DNA of 64,000 nucleotides, taken from the NCBI RefSeq assembly GCF_006965485.1, contig NZ_CP041360.1, forward strand, positions 682,001-746,000, in the 5' to 3' direction. The position numbers were made by a program, and so were the translations under genes. The notes beneath the pieces are model-generated. The model was not told the origin of the DNA. It worked only from the letters and a program-made list of their open reading frames with translations, and searched no databases. This DNA comes from Spirosoma sp. KCTC 42546. GTDB lineage: Bacteria; Bacteroidota; Bacteroidia; Cytophagales; Spirosomataceae. Below are positions 1-8,545 of the stretch, one piece after another (the stretch's first letter is position 1; each line of letters opens with the position of its first letter).

Positions 1-669
1 AGTCAGCGCAAAAAGGTAAAAGAGGTTACTCTGGACATGGCGGGTAATATGGCTCTGATTGCTAAAAAATGTTTTCCCAAGGCTACTCAGGTGACTGATC
101 GGTTCCATGTGCAACAATTAGCCCTGGAGGCTGTTCAGGACATGCGGATTGCGTATCGCTGGCAAGCCTTGGAAGCCGACAATGAAGCCCTGGAGCAAGC
201 TAAGCTTAACCAGACCGACTATCAACCAGAGATGCTTGCCAATGGCGATACGGTCAAACAACTGCTGGCTCGCAGCCGCTATGTGCTCTATAAAAAGGCG
301 ACTAACTGGACAGAAAGCCAGCGTGAGCGGGCTATGCTGCTATTTGAGCGTTATCCAGATTTGAAGACAGCCTATGAATTGAGTCAATCCTTGAGCTACA
401 TCTTTGAGGCTACCACCAATAAGCTTTACGGCTTAGCTCAGTTGGCTAAGTGGCATGAGGGGGTACGTCAAGCGGGCTTTAAAGCCTTCAACACGGTGGC
501 CCGCTCCATTCAGAACCACTATGAAACGATCTTGAATTATTTTGACAATCGCAGTACCAATGCCTCAGCCGAGTCCTTCAATGCCAAGATCAAAGCGTTC
601 CGGGCTCAGTTCAGAGGGGTTCGCAACGTAGAATTCTTCTTATATCGGCTCACTCAGTTATATGCTTAA
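1..669 (+). CDS. ISL3/ISAon1-type transposase, 5'-truncated by the window edge
   Basis: The reading frame is open from base 1, so only the C-terminal part of a DDE transposase is visible. The catalytic layout fits the ISL3 family: an aspartate in the VTLDMAGNM stretch, then DRFHVQQLALEAV (the ISL3-type D-R-F-H-V block), a helical middle part, and near the end an ESFNAKIKAFRAQFRGVRN block that carries the catalytic glutamate and the typical N-x-K-I-K pattern. The ORF ends normally with TAA. The first ATG in frame is at 37, but the conserved aspartate lies upstream of or at it, so this is not the true start. Whether the element is intact depends on sequence to the left. Confidence 0.8.
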   Translation, partial: SQRKKVKEVTLDMAGNMALIAKKCFPKATQVTDRFHVQQLALEAVQDMRIAYRWQALEADNEALEQAKLNQTDYQPEMLANGDTVKQLLARSRYVLYKKATNWTESQRERAMLLFERYPDLKTAYELSQSLSYIFEATTNKLYGLAQLAKWHEGVRQAGFKAFNTVARSIQNHYETILNYFDNRSTNASAESFNAKIKAFRAQFRGVRNVEFFLYRLTQLYA

Positions 670-670
670 T

Positions 671-702
671 CCAAGTTGATCCACAACTTTTGAACTTGAT
701 CC
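671..702. repeat. Candidate right end of the insertion sequence
   Basis: Directly after the transposase stop comes a stretch with two similar blocks, AAGTTGATCC and AACTTGATCC, around CACAACTTTTG. A short block of this kind just outside a transposase gene is the expected place for the terminal inverted repeat. The left end is not in the window, so the boundary and the target duplication cannot be checked. Confidence 0.35.
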
Positions 703-716
703 GTAAAGCGCTTGAG

Positions 717-1178
717 CTACGCAAACTCAATATCTTGCAGAGCTGGAAGCGTTATTTGAGCTAGTAATTGCTCTTCTAATAGCTCTGCCCAAGCATTCAT
801 GTAGGAAATGACATCTTCCCGTACGTTATGCCTTAAAAAACGCTTCTCAAGAGGAAAACGGACCAGAACCTGACGATCATCAAGTCGTTCAAGGTGTTTT
901 AAATCCTCCAGCATCAATCCTGCATTAAGCATTTCATTGATCAGGAGATCAATAGGCATCTGACTAGTTGAACAATAGTCCTCTGCCTGTTCATTCCAAT
1001 CCCCATGCCGTTGCATAGCGTATTGATGAATCTGATCTTTGGTAAGTTTGGTTAACTCTTGTGCCAAATTACCGCAATTGCAACCTCCCATATGTCCCCA
1101 TTGGTAAGGGGCTCCATTCTTTAAGCTCTGTACAGTTCGGCGAAGGGCATTAATTAATTCAGGAGTTGGACGGGCCAT
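717..1178 (-). CDS. Conserved hypothetical protein with a CNCG motif
   Basis: This 153-residue soluble protein starts at an ATG followed by ARPTPELINALRRTV. It has no signal peptide or membrane segment. A small cysteine-containing block (GGCNCGNLAQEL, about residues 32-43) and a mostly helical, charged remainder are the visible features. I recognise the general type as a conserved Bacteroidota protein but know no function. It is co-directional with leuA but separated from it by a strong terminator, so it probably has its own promoter in the roughly 90-base gap. Its 3' end lies about 15 bases from the candidate end of the insertion sequence, so the element sits immediately downstream of this gene without breaking it. 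Confidence 0.7.
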   Translation of the reverse strand: MARPTPELINALRRTVQSLKNGAPYQWGHMGGCNCGNLAQELTKLTKDQIHQYAMQRHGDWNEQAEDYCSTSQMPIDLLINEMLNAGLMLEDLKHLERLDDRQVLVRFPLEKRFLRHNVREDVISYMNAWAELLEEQLLAQITLPALQDIEFA

Positions 1179-1262
1179 GGTTGTGAGGATTTATCCTGGT
1201 TTAGTGTCATCTAATATACTGGCGAAACAGACTGTATTGCCGTTTTGTTCAGCTGACAAACT

Positions 1263-1292
1263 AAAAAGCCCGTCGTGGGAGACGGGCTTTTT
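1263..1292 (-). terminator. Rho-independent terminator of leuA
   Basis: A stem of AAAAAGCCCGTC paired with GACGGGCTTTTT encloses a 6-base loop and lies immediately after the leuA stop codon. The A run and T run make it potentially active in both directions. It closes the leucine operon. Confidence 0.85.
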
Positions 1293-1293
1293 A

Positions 1294-2433
1294 TTAGCGG
1301 ATCAATTCCATTAAATCTTTATCATTCACTTCTTTACGAATATCGGCCATATCAAGGAAGCGGGTGTAGATTCCATCGAGTGTTGGTTTGTCATAGCGGA
1401 AACCAAGTAGTTCAAGTCGGTGCTTTAAGGCGTGACGGCCGGAGCGCGCAGTGAGTACGATAGAGGATTTTGGTACACCAACATCATGTGGATTCATGAT
1501 TTCGTAGTTCTCCGAGTGTTTAAGAAAACCATCCTGATGAATACCTGACGAGTGCGCAAAGGCATTACGACCAACAATGGCTTTATTGGCCTGAACAGGC
1601 ATACGCATCATCTGAGATACTAAATTACTTACAGGGTATAAGCGAGTCGAATCGATATTGGTATATAACCCTAATTCTTTCTTGACTTTTATCGCCATCA
1701 CAACCTCTTCTAATGAGGTATTACCGGCACGTTCACCAATACCATTCATTGTTACTTCAACCTGCCGTGCGCCGTTCATAACGCCCGCGAGCGTGTTTGC
1801 TGTCGCCAGACCCAGATCGTTGTGGCAGTGAATTGAAATCGTAGCTTTATGCACGTTTGACACGTGTTCATAGATGTACGCGATTTTCTTTCCGTATTCG
1901 TCCGGTAGGCAATAGCCTGTTGTGTCAGGGACATTAACGACCGTTGCCCCAGCATTAATTACGGCTTCCGTTAATTGAGCCAGGAAGACGAGATCGGCGC
2001 GGCCAGCATCTTCAGCGTAGAATTCTACGTCTTCTACGTAGGTTTTAGCATGCTTGACCGCAGCAACAGCCTGTTCGAGAATTTTTTCCCGTGTACTACC
2101 GAATTTATTCCGGATGTGAATGTCCGACGAGCCAATTCCCGTGTGAATACGCCCGCGTTTTGCCCATTTGAGCGCTTCGCCAGCCGCATCGATATCGCCT
2201 TTTACAGCCCGGCTAAGCGCGCAAATCGTTGGTTCTGTAACGGCTTTCGAAATTTCAACAACTGAGCGAAAATCACCTGGGCTGGAGATGGGAAATCCGG
2301 CTTCAATAATATCGACCCCCATTCGCTCCAGTTCTTTAGCCACCACAATCTTTTCTTCGGTGGTTAACTGGCAGCCTGGCACTTGTTCGCCATCGCGCAA
2401 AGTGGTATCGAAAATATAAACTCGTTGGCTCAT
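1294..2433 (-). CDS. leuA: 2-isopropylmalate synthase, short form
   Basis: Condenses acetyl-CoA with 2-ketoisovalerate, the first committed step of leucine synthesis. The HMGL-like TIM barrel is clear: [12 protein letters not shown] at residues 9-20, the metal-binding HCHNDLGLA stretch, and the [13 protein letters not shown] signature, followed by a short linker region with [11 protein letters not shown]. At 379 residues the protein lacks the C-terminal allosteric dimer domain found in the roughly 510-residue enzymes. Bacteroidota LeuA proteins of this short length are common, so this is not obviously a truncation; leucine feedback through that domain is not expected. It is the last gene of the leu block, separated from leuB by a terminator-like hairpin and a shared regulatory-looking element. 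Confidence 0.93.
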   Translation of the reverse strand: MSQRVYIFDTTLRDGEQVPGCQLTTEEKIVVAKELERMGVDIIEAGFPISSPGDFRSVVEISKAVTEPTICALSRAVKGDIDAAGEALKWAKRGRIHTGIGSSDIHIRNKFGSTREKILEQAVAAVKHAKTYVEDVEFYAEDAGRADLVFLAQLTEAVINAGATVVNVPDTTGYCLPDEYGKKIAYIYEHVSNVHKATISIHCHNDLGLATANTLAGVMNGARQVEVTMNGIGERAGNTSLEEVVMAIKVKKELGLYTNIDSTRLYPVSNLVSQMMRMPVQANKAIVGRNAFAHSSGIHQDGFLKHSENYEIMNPHDVGVPKSSIVLTARSGRHALKHRLELLGFRYDKPTLDGIYTRFLDMADIRKEVNDKDLMELIR

Positions 2434-2473
2434 GGTCCGATAAATATTGAATACGTAAGAATTCGTTAATTAT

Positions 2474-2510
2474 AAAAAAGGCCCTTTCCTGTGGAGAAAG
2501 GGCCTTTTTT
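2474..2510 (-). terminator. Terminator or leader attenuator between leuB and leuA
   Basis: A 15-base stem (AAAAAAGGCCCTTTC with its complement) encloses a 7-base loop and is followed by a T run on the minus strand. It ends about 40 bases before the leuA ATG, leaving little room for a separate promoter, and lies about 180 bases after the leuB stop. It could end the leuB transcript, or act as a conditional terminator in a leuA leader. Confidence 0.75.
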
Positions 2511-2592
2511 GTATGGCATATCCTTCGCTCCGTTCTTAGAAAACGTTTAGTTTTTGCAGTCGGTAGGGAAAGGAATTGGTCATAAATTATCT

Positions 2593-2627
2593 GCGAAATT
2601 TCGCTGATCGCGTAAATACGCTACAAA
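2593..2627 (-). promoter_or_regulatory. 35-base palindromic element upstream of leuA, shared with ilvD
   Basis: The core GCGAAATTTCGC is a perfect 12-base palindrome, followed (plus-strand reading) by TGAT and a second palindrome-like block GCGTAAATACGC. The same arrangement recurs at 26757-26791 just before ilvD, with 29 of 35 positions identical by my alignment. Two copies in front of two genes of the same pathway suggest an operator or RNA element for branched-chain amino acid control. Function is inferred. Confidence 0.5.
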
Positions 2628-2691
2628 AATAGCCATTTTGAAAAAGTTTGCAAGCGAATAAACAAAAATTTTCAATGGTATATCGCGCCTA

Positions 2692-3768
2692 TTACGCTTG
2701 TAAGCGTTGCAATAACTGTTCGCCCATAGCAGTAGTCCCCAAAAGTTTATCGGCTGGTGTGCTACTATTCGCGATATCACGTGTACGGAAGCCTGCTTTT
2801 AAAATAGCATCTACGGCGTCAATAATAGTCTGGGCTTCTGTTTTAAGGCCAAATGAAATATCCAATAATAAGGCTACGCATAGAACCGATGCTAGCGGGT
2901 TTGCTACGCCTTTGCCTGTAATATCGTGTGCCGATCCATGAATAGGTTCATAAACCCCCGTGCTGTCGCCAACCGAAGCCGACGCCAGCATACCCATTGA
3001 CCCAGCAATCTGACTAGCTTCATCGGTTAGGATATCACCAAAAAGATTACCTGTTACTACTACATCAAAACGCTTGGGATCTTTAATAAGTAGCATTGCC
3101 ATAGCATCAACAAACTGGTGCTCAACAGCCACATCTGGGTATTCAGGAGCAAGTGCCTGTACAACCTCGCGCCATAAGCGACTACTTTCTAACACATTGG
3201 CTTTATCAACCGAGCATAGCTTCTTGCCACGTGTACGAGCCGCTTCAAAGGCTTTTCTGACAATACGCTCTACTTCATATTTGCTGTAGATCATGGTGTC
3301 ATAAGCAGTGTTTCCATCATCAATCCGTTCGCGTTTGCCGAAGTAAACATCGCCCGTCAATTCCCGAAAGAAAAGAATATCAGCCCCACGCAGGATTTCA
3401 GGTTTAATACTGGATGCATCGAGTAGCTCGTCAAAGAGTTTAATAGGGCGCAGATTAGCATATAGCCCTAGTTCTTTGCGCATCTGCAAAAGCCCCTGTT
3501 CAGGCCGTACTTTCGCCGACGGATCATTGTCATATTTGGGATGGCCTACTGCACCAAATAAGATCGCATCGGAAGCCCGCATTTTTTCCAACGTTTCGGC
3601 GGGTAGAGGTGAGCCGGTAGCTTCAATAGCCACGTGACCGATTAATGCTTCGTCGTACGAAAATTCATGCCCGAACTTTTGAGCAATAACTTCTAAAACC
3701 TGTTTGCCAACGGCGGTTACTTCGGCGCCAATGCCATCGCCGGGTACTACAAGGATGTGTTTTTTCAT
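2692..3768 (-). CDS. leuB: 3-isopropylmalate dehydrogenase
   Basis: Oxidises and decarboxylates 3-isopropylmalate to 2-ketoisocaproate with NAD in leucine synthesis. The 358 residues are of normal length. Visible family marks are the N-terminal VVPGDGIGAEV, the substrate-binding arginines in LRPIKLFDE and FFRELTGDVYFG, the metal-binding GNLFGDILTDEASQIAGSMGML signature region, and the NAD-binding PIHGSAHDITGKGVANP block. It is transcribed in the same direction as leuC, leuD and leuA, and is separated from the upstream methyltransferase by an intergenic palindrome. Confidence 0.95.
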   Translation of the reverse strand: MKKHILVVPGDGIGAEVTAVGKQVLEVIAQKFGHEFSYDEALIGHVAIEATGSPLPAETLEKMRASDAILFGAVGHPKYDNDPSAKVRPEQGLLQMRKELGLYANLRPIKLFDELLDASSIKPEILRGADILFFRELTGDVYFGKRERIDDGNTAYDTMIYSKYEVERIVRKAFEAARTRGKKLCSVDKANVLESSRLWREVVQALAPEYPDVAVEHQFVDAMAMLLIKDPKRFDVVVTGNLFGDILTDEASQIAGSMGMLASASVGDSTGVYEPIHGSAHDITGKGVANPLASVLCVALLLDISFGLKTEAQTIIDAVDAILKAGFRTRDIANSSTPADKLLGTTAMGEQLLQRLQA

Positions 3769-3835
3769 TTGGAAAACGAATGAGTGAGCACCTTAGGCTC
3801 TGCCATTCTTTGGGAATAAGTAATTGGACTTGTTT

Positions 3836-3932
3836 AAATGAATAATGAACACTGTACAATGATAATGAGTGTACTGATAGTGAGTTGTGTAGCTATTGTT
3901 CATTTTACAGTATTCATTATCCATTGTTCATT
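3836..3932. repeat. Intergenic inverted repeat, family A (TGGATAATG words)
   Basis: Imperfect arms built from words such as AATGAATAATG, GTACAATG and their complements fill most of the leuB-methyltransferase gap. The same vocabulary recurs at 4701-4803, 7043-7152, 20233-20340 and 39545-39637, so it is a repeat family and not a local accident. Confidence 0.65.
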
Positions 3933-3946
3933 TACTGGTTGGCTTG

Positions 3947-4642
3947 CTACTTGGGACGGATTGCTTCAGCAATAACATTTTTTCCAATGATCTGACCAAC
4001 CGTTAACTTATCAAATACGCGGCTCACAGGGAAAATAACCCGATCGTAAAGAATAACGGAATCCTTTGTAATTCGGCCATCTTTACCCATCCATTTGTAG
4101 AGTAACGAGATGAAGTATCCGGCGAAATCATAATACCGACAATCTGTAACTTTCAGTCCGGCATCTTCCAGAATCTGGCGAACCAACTTTTTATCGTAGC
4201 GCCGGTAATGACCAACATGCTCGTCCATATTACTGAAAATTTCCTGACGGGCTGGAACGAACACTTTCAGGCGGCCCCCTGGCTTGAGTTTGGAATATAA
4301 TTCCTTTACAATTTCGCCGTGATGTTCAATGTGCTCCAGTACGTTGATTGTATAAATCAGGTCATATTTTTTAGCGAGCTGGCTGATATCGGTATAAACG
4401 GGTTGTTTGATCAATGGCAATAGATCCGGGTCAATTTCGGCTGCGTCGACACTTCCTATCGGAAATCGGTTCGCATATTCGCCATTTCCAGCCCCAAAAT
4501 CCAATATGGCTTCACCAGGTCGAATATCTCGGGCGACCCACTTGTACAGACCGCTGTTATAGTTAACAGCGTGGCTCATCATGGCCAAATTGTCGGACCC
4601 ATTGTATTCAACTTTTTCCGCCGTTTGTTTTGCCTGATTCAT
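3947..4642 (-). CDS. Class I SAM-dependent methyltransferase
   Basis: A 231-residue Rossmann-fold methyltransferase. Motif I is ILDFGAGNGEYANRF (about residues 45-59), the acidic residue that binds the ribose is in DAAEIDPDLL, and the post-motif region YDLIYTINVLEHIEHHGEIV is typical of the UbiE/Methyltransf_11 type; KLKPGGRLKVFVPA forms motif III. The substrate is not predictable. It lies between the citramalate-synthase-like gene and leuB within the leucine block, with palindromic repeats on both sides. No leucine-pathway step needs a methyltransferase, so its place is more likely historical than functional. Confidence 0.85.
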   Translation of the reverse strand: MNQAKQTAEKVEYNGSDNLAMMSHAVNYNSGLYKWVARDIRPGEAILDFGAGNGEYANRFPIGSVDAAEIDPDLLPLIKQPVYTDISQLAKKYDLIYTINVLEHIEHHGEIVKELYSKLKPGGRLKVFVPARQEIFSNMDEHVGHYRRYDKKLVRQILEDAGLKVTDCRYYDFAGYFISLLYKWMGKDGRITKDSVILYDRVIFPVSRVFDKLTVGQIIGKNVIAEAIRPK

Positions 4643-4700
4643 AAGGACGAATTGAATGTGATAACGTTTGGTGCTTTAATTTATAAAACACGAAGTTATT

Positions 4701-4803
4701 AAGTAAATGGACAATGTAAAATGAGCAATGAATAATGAAAATTAGCTTGACAAGCAGGGTATGTACATTAACCATTATTCATTTTACATTGTCCATTCGC
4801 TTA
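4701..4803. repeat. Intergenic inverted repeat, family A
   Basis: The left arm GGACAATGTAAAATGA and its complement TCATTTTACATTGTCC lie about 60 bases apart and extend with mismatches on both sides. The repeat ends about 16 bases before the stop codon of the neighbouring citramalate-synthase-like gene. Confidence 0.75.
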
Positions 4804-4818
4804 AGTGAATTGTCATTT

Positions 4819-6339
4819 TTAATCCAGCGTATTCAGCATTTTTTGGGTTGCCTTAATGGCCGATACGGTCTGGTCGGAATCGAGACCTCTGGTTTTGAAC
4901 TCACGGTTGTTTTGCTTCCAGGTAATAATCGTTTCGCAAAGGGCGTCGGTTCGGCCTCCGGTCGGAATTCGGACGGCGTAATCGGTCAACAAGGGTAGGG
5001 TTAACTTTTTCTTACCATAAATCTTCTTGAGGGCATTCATGAATGCATCGTACTGACCATCGCCCTGAGCATTTTCTTCAAACAGTTCCGTATCGATCCG
5101 TACCCGTAAGGTAGCCGACGGTTTAAGGTCTTTGGAGTGTGTGAGTACGTAATTAAGGACTTCTACCCGAGAAGCGATGGCATTGGTATTCAGAACATCG
5201 GAGATGATATACGGTAAGTCTTCCCGAGTGACCGCTTCTTTCTGATCGCCCAGCTCGATAACCCGCTGCGTCACCTTTTTAAGGTCGCCTTCTGATAACA
5301 GAATACCCAGTTCGCGGAGGTTGTTCTCGATATTCGCTTTTCCCGACATTTTGCCGAGTGCATAGCTTCGTTTGCGACCAAACCGTTCGGGCAACAGGGT
5401 GTTGAAATACAGGTTATTTTTTTTGTCGCCATCGGCGTGAATACCCGCAGTTTGGGTAAACACGTTGTCGCCAACAACAGGCTTGTTATCGGGAATCCGA
5501 AGCCCGGAAAATGTCTCAACAATCTTACTGACTTGATACAGTGATTTCTCGACTACACCCGTCCGTACATCCGGCATAAAATCCCGTAAGGCTGCAATGG
5601 CGCTGGCCATGGGTGCGTTGCCAGCGCGTTCGCCCAGGCCGTTAACGGTTAGGTGTATACCATGTGCGCCTGCCCGAATCGCTTCCATCACGTTGGCGAT
5701 GCTGAGGTCATAGTCGTTGTGGGCGTGGAAATCGAAATGTAGGTTCGGATACCGGCTTACCAACGGGCTAATAAATGCATAGGTCTCGTTTGGCGTGAGT
5801 ACACCCAGGGTATCTGGTAAGAGTACCCGACGAATGGCCTGGGTTTGCAGGAAATCCAGGAACTGACGTACGTAATCGGGCGAGTTGCGCATGCCGTTGC
5901 TCCAGTCTTCCAGGTATACATTTACTTGTAAACCTAGTTGCTGAGCGTCGCGAATAACTTGCTGGATTTCATCGAAATGTTCCTCAGGTGTTTTCTTAAG
6001 CTGGTGAATGAGGTGATTCAACGAGCCTTTTGTGAGCAGGTTCATGACCTTTGCTCCCGATGCTTGCATCCAGTCGAGAGAAGCCTGTCCGTCGACGAAT
6101 GTCAACACCTCCACTTTATCAAGCATACCGCTTTTGGCAGCCCAGGCGGTAATCTGCTGGACGGCCTCCAGTTCCCCTGCCGATACGCGTGCCGAAGCTA
6201 CTTCAACCCGATCTACTTTGACTTCGGTAAGTAGTAATTGCGCCAGAGCTAATTTCTCAGACGCTGAAAACGACACTCCGCTGGTTTGTTCACCATCGCG
6301 GAGCGTCGTATCCATGATTTCAATATAACGACGTTTCAT
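4819..6339 (-). CDS. Citramalate synthase-like member of the 2-isopropylmalate synthase family
   Basis: A HMGL-type condensing enzyme of about 506 residues: [12 protein letters not shown] near the N-terminus, the metal-binding FDFHAHNDYDLS stretch, GLGERAGNAP, then a linker and a full C-terminal LeuA-type regulatory domain that includes the GGRTDALCETIITW block. It differs from leuA at 1294 both in length and in the active-site surroundings, and resembles the second LeuA-like protein of Bacteroidota that is usually read as (R)-citramalate synthase, making 2-ketobutyrate for isoleucine from pyruvate and acetyl-CoA. Substrate choice is inferred. I chose the ATG at 6339 (MKRRYIEI) over an in-frame TTG two codons upstream. 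Confidence 0.85.
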   Translation of the reverse strand: MKRRYIEIMDTTLRDGEQTSGVSFSASEKLALAQLLLTEVKVDRVEVASARVSAGELEAVQQITAWAAKSGMLDKVEVLTFVDGQASLDWMQASGAKVMNLLTKGSLNHLIHQLKKTPEEHFDEIQQVIRDAQQLGLQVNVYLEDWSNGMRNSPDYVRQFLDFLQTQAIRRVLLPDTLGVLTPNETYAFISPLVSRYPNLHFDFHAHNDYDLSIANVMEAIRAGAHGIHLTVNGLGERAGNAPMASAIAALRDFMPDVRTGVVEKSLYQVSKIVETFSGLRIPDNKPVVGDNVFTQTAGIHADGDKKNNLYFNTLLPERFGRKRSYALGKMSGKANIENNLRELGILLSEGDLKKVTQRVIELGDQKEAVTREDLPYIISDVLNTNAIASRVEVLNYVLTHSKDLKPSATLRVRIDTELFEENAQGDGQYDAFMNALKKIYGKKKLTLPLLTDYAVRIPTGGRTDALCETIITWKQNNREFKTRGLDSDQTVSAIKATQKMLNTLD

Positions 6340-6343
6340 TTTC

Positions 6344-6440
6344 AATGAGTGAAAGAGTGAATGAGTGAAAGAGTGAGTGAGTAACTGACATATAAAGGCT
6401 TTTTCACGACAGCCACTCTTTCACTCTTTCACTCTTTCAC
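6344..6440. repeat. Intergenic inverted repeat, family E (GAGTGAAA words)
   Basis: The left arm is a run of GAGTGAAA/GAGTGAAT units and the right arm the complementary CACTCTTT units, with a short unrelated centre. It fills the gap between leuD and the citramalate-synthase-like gene, stopping 2 bases from the leuD stop codon. A related pair of arms lies at 59128-59225. Confidence 0.8.
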
Positions 6441-6442
6441 CT

Positions 6443-7039
6443 TTAAAATGGTCTCGCTTCGGCGAAGGCTTCGATTTCGGTTTTCATCGACAGCAGGTAG
6501 TCGATGTCGTCGTAACCATTAATGAGGTTGTGTTTCTTGTACTCATTGATGGCAAAGTTTTCGTTATCGCCCGTAGCCAACAGCGTGATCGTCTGTGTAG
6601 GCAGGTTAATCTCCAGTTCTGTTGTGGGATCGGCTTCGATGGCTGCGAAGATTTTTTCCAGGAATTCGGGACTTACCTGTACCGGCAAGATGCCGACATT
6701 GATCGAGTTGTTCCGGAAAATATCGGCAAAGAAACTCGATACCACGCAACGGAAACCATAATCGTAAATGGCCCAGGCTGCGTGTTCGCGGCTCGATCCA
6801 CTGCCAAAGTTTTTACCGCCAACCAGAATCTTACCCGAGTAAGTGGGGTCGTTCAGTACGAAATCAGCCTTGGGCGTATTGTCGTTGTTATACCGCCAGT
6901 CGCGAAAGAGATTGTCGCCAAATCCTTTGCGCTCAGTCGCTTTCAGGAAACGAGCAGGGATAATTTGATCAGTGTCAACGTTCTCGTTCGGCATGGGAAC
7001 GGCACTGCTACAGAGTATAGTGAATTTGTCGTAAGCCAT
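6443..7039 (-). CDS. leuD: 3-isopropylmalate dehydratase, small subunit
   Basis: With LeuC it isomerises 2-isopropylmalate to 3-isopropylmalate. The 198-residue protein starts at the ATG of [17 protein letters not shown]; a longer in-frame start 30 codons upstream would translate the palindromic repeat and is rejected. Family marks are [14 protein letters not shown], the [14 protein letters not shown] swivelling-domain loop, and [15 protein letters not shown]. It follows leuC in the same direction, separated by a family A palindrome. Confidence 0.95.
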   Translation of the reverse strand: MAYDKFTILCSSAVPMPNENVDTDQIIPARFLKATERKGFGDNLFRDWRYNNDNTPKADFVLNDPTYSGKILVGGKNFGSGSSREHAAWAIYDYGFRCVVSSFFADIFRNNSINVGILPVQVSPEFLEKIFAAIEADPTTELEINLPTQTITLLATGDNENFAINEYKKHNLINGYDDIDYLLSMKTEIEAFAEARPF

Positions 7040-7042
7040 TTT

Positions 7043-7152
7043 TGATGAATGGATAATGAATAATGTGTAATGGATAATGTTTGAGTAAGGTGAAATCAGG
7101 CTCCAGTCAAAGAAGCCATCATTGTACATTATTCATTACACATTATTCATTA
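7043..7152. repeat. Intergenic inverted repeat, family A, overlapping the leuC 3' end
   Basis: The arms TAATGTGTAATGGATAATG and its near-complement flank a unique centre. The right arm runs through the leuC stop codon, so the last three LeuC residues (NNV) and the TAA come from the repeat. Confidence 0.75.
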
Positions 7153-8545
7153 AACCTCTTGGATCTGTTACAACACCCGTAACGGCGGCAGCGGCAGCTA
7201 CTAATGGGCTGGCCAGCAGTGTGCGTGCGCCGGGTCCCTGACGACCTTCGAAATTTCGGTTCGACGTTGAAACGGCATATTTCCCCGCCGGAATCTTGTC
7301 TTCATTCATGGCTAAGCAAGCTGAACAACCCGGCTGACGTAGTTCAAAACCAGCCTGGGTCAGGATGTCCAGAATACCCTCCTCCTGAATTTGTTTCTCA
7401 ACAACGTGCGATCCCGGTACTAACCAGGCTGTGATGTTATCGGCTTTCTGACGACCTTTCACAATAGAGGCAAACGCCCGGAAATCTTCGATACGACCAT
7501 TCGTACAACTGCCGAGGAATACAAAATCAACGGGTTTGCCAATCATGGATTCGTTTTCGGCGAAGCCCATGTACTGGAGTGATTTTTTGTAGCTCGCTGA
7601 ACCGTCTTTTACGCTCTCGGCGGTTGGAATCTGGTGGGTTACACCTGTTCCTAGCCCAGGGTTTGTACCATAGGTAATTTGTGGCTCGATGTCGGCCGCG
7701 TCGAAGGTCAGGTCGAGATCGAACGTAGCGTCTTCGTCGGTTTTGAGTGTCTGCCAGTAGGGAACCAGTTTGTCCCACTGCTCGCCTTTGGGCGATAGTT
7801 CGCGGCCTTTCAGGTAATCGAGTGTGGTTTGGTCGGGCGCAATCATGCCGCCCCGAGCACCCATTTCGATGGTCATGTTACAAACCGTCATCCGGCCTTC
7901 CATGGTCATATTCTCGAACACCTCACCAGCGTATTCGACAAAGTAACCCGTAGCGCCACTAGCCGATGTTTGCGAAATGATGTATAGAATCACGTCTTTC
8001 GGTAACACGCCTTTGCCTGTTTTACCGTTGACGGTAATGCGCATTTTCTTAGGCTTGGGCTGCATAATGCACTGGGTCGCCAGTACCATCTCAACCTCCG
8101 ATGTACCAATCCCGAATGCAATGGCTCCGAAGGCGCCGTGGGTTGAGGTGTGTGAGTCGCCACAAACGATGGTCATGCCCGGTAGGGTTATGCCATTTTC
8201 GGGACCTACTACGTGTACAATTCCGTTTTTGATATGGCCAAGTCCCCAGTGGGAGATGCCATATTTAGCCGAATTGCGCTCCAATGCATCTAGCTGATTA
8301 GCCGACATCGGATCGGCTACAGGTAGGTGCTGGTTTAGGGTTGGGGTGTTGTGATCGGCGGTGGCAAACGTGCGTCCCGAGAATAATACGGGTGCATTAC
8401 GACCCTCGAGGCCAAGAAACGCCACCGGACTCGTTACTTCGTGGATAAAATGCCGGTCGATGAACAACACATCGGGACCATCTTTAACCTGCCGGATGAC
8501 GTGCGCGTCCCATACTTTGTCGAACAGGGTTTTTGGGGTACTCAT
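7136..8545 (-). CDS. leuC: 3-isopropylmalate dehydratase, large subunit
   Basis: The aconitase-like large subunit, 469 residues, partner of LeuD. The iron-sulfur cluster ligands are visible in [13 protein letters not shown] and in [15 protein letters not shown]; other marks are [24 protein letters not shown] near residue 130 and [20 protein letters not shown] at the C-terminal end. It starts with [16 protein letters not shown] and is the first gene of the leu block. Its last codons, NNV-stop, lie inside the adjacent family A palindrome. Confidence 0.96.
   Translation of the reverse strand: MSTPKTLFDKVWDAHVIRQVKDGPDVLFIDRHFIHEVTSPVAFLGLEGRNAPVLFSGRTFATADHNTPTLNQHLPVADPMSANQLDALERNSAKYGISHWGLGHIKNGIVHVVGPENGITLPGMTIVCGDSHTSTHGAFGAIAFGIGTSEVEMVLATQCIMQPKPKKMRITVNGKTGKGVLPKDVILYIISQTSASGATGYFVEYAGEVFENMTMEGRMTVCNMTIEMGARGGMIAPDQTTLDYLKGRELSPKGEQWDKLVPYWQTLKTDEDATFDLDLTFDAADIEPQITYGTNPGLGTGVTHQIPTAESVKDGSASYKKSLQYMGFAENESMIGKPVDFVFLGSCTNGRIEDFRAFASIVKGRQKADNITAWLVPGSHVVEKQIQEEGILDILTQAGFELRQPGCSACLAMNEDKIPAGKYAVSTSNRNFEGRQGPGARTLLASPLVAAAAAVTGVVTDPRGLMNNV

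Noticed and set aside
2536..2583. 15-codon ORF between the palindromic element and the terminator before leuA, a possible leader peptide
   Set aside because: It starts 10 bases from the element, which is suggestive, but it has only two scattered leucines and one valine and no run of regulatory codons, so I do not call a leader peptide.
2580..2780. 66-residue minus-strand ORF over the leuB 3' end and the gap
   Set aside because: It overlaps leuB in another frame for most of its length, and its tail is the palindromic element; no family resemblance.
7040..7129. 30-residue N-terminal extension of LeuD
   Set aside because: The extension is a translation of the palindromic repeat; LeuD homology begins at MAYDKF.
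3836..7152. CRISPR-like array suggested by the recurrent TGGATAATG words
   Set aside because: The words have no regular spacing or unique equal-length spacers, are arranged as inverted arms, and no cas genes are present.
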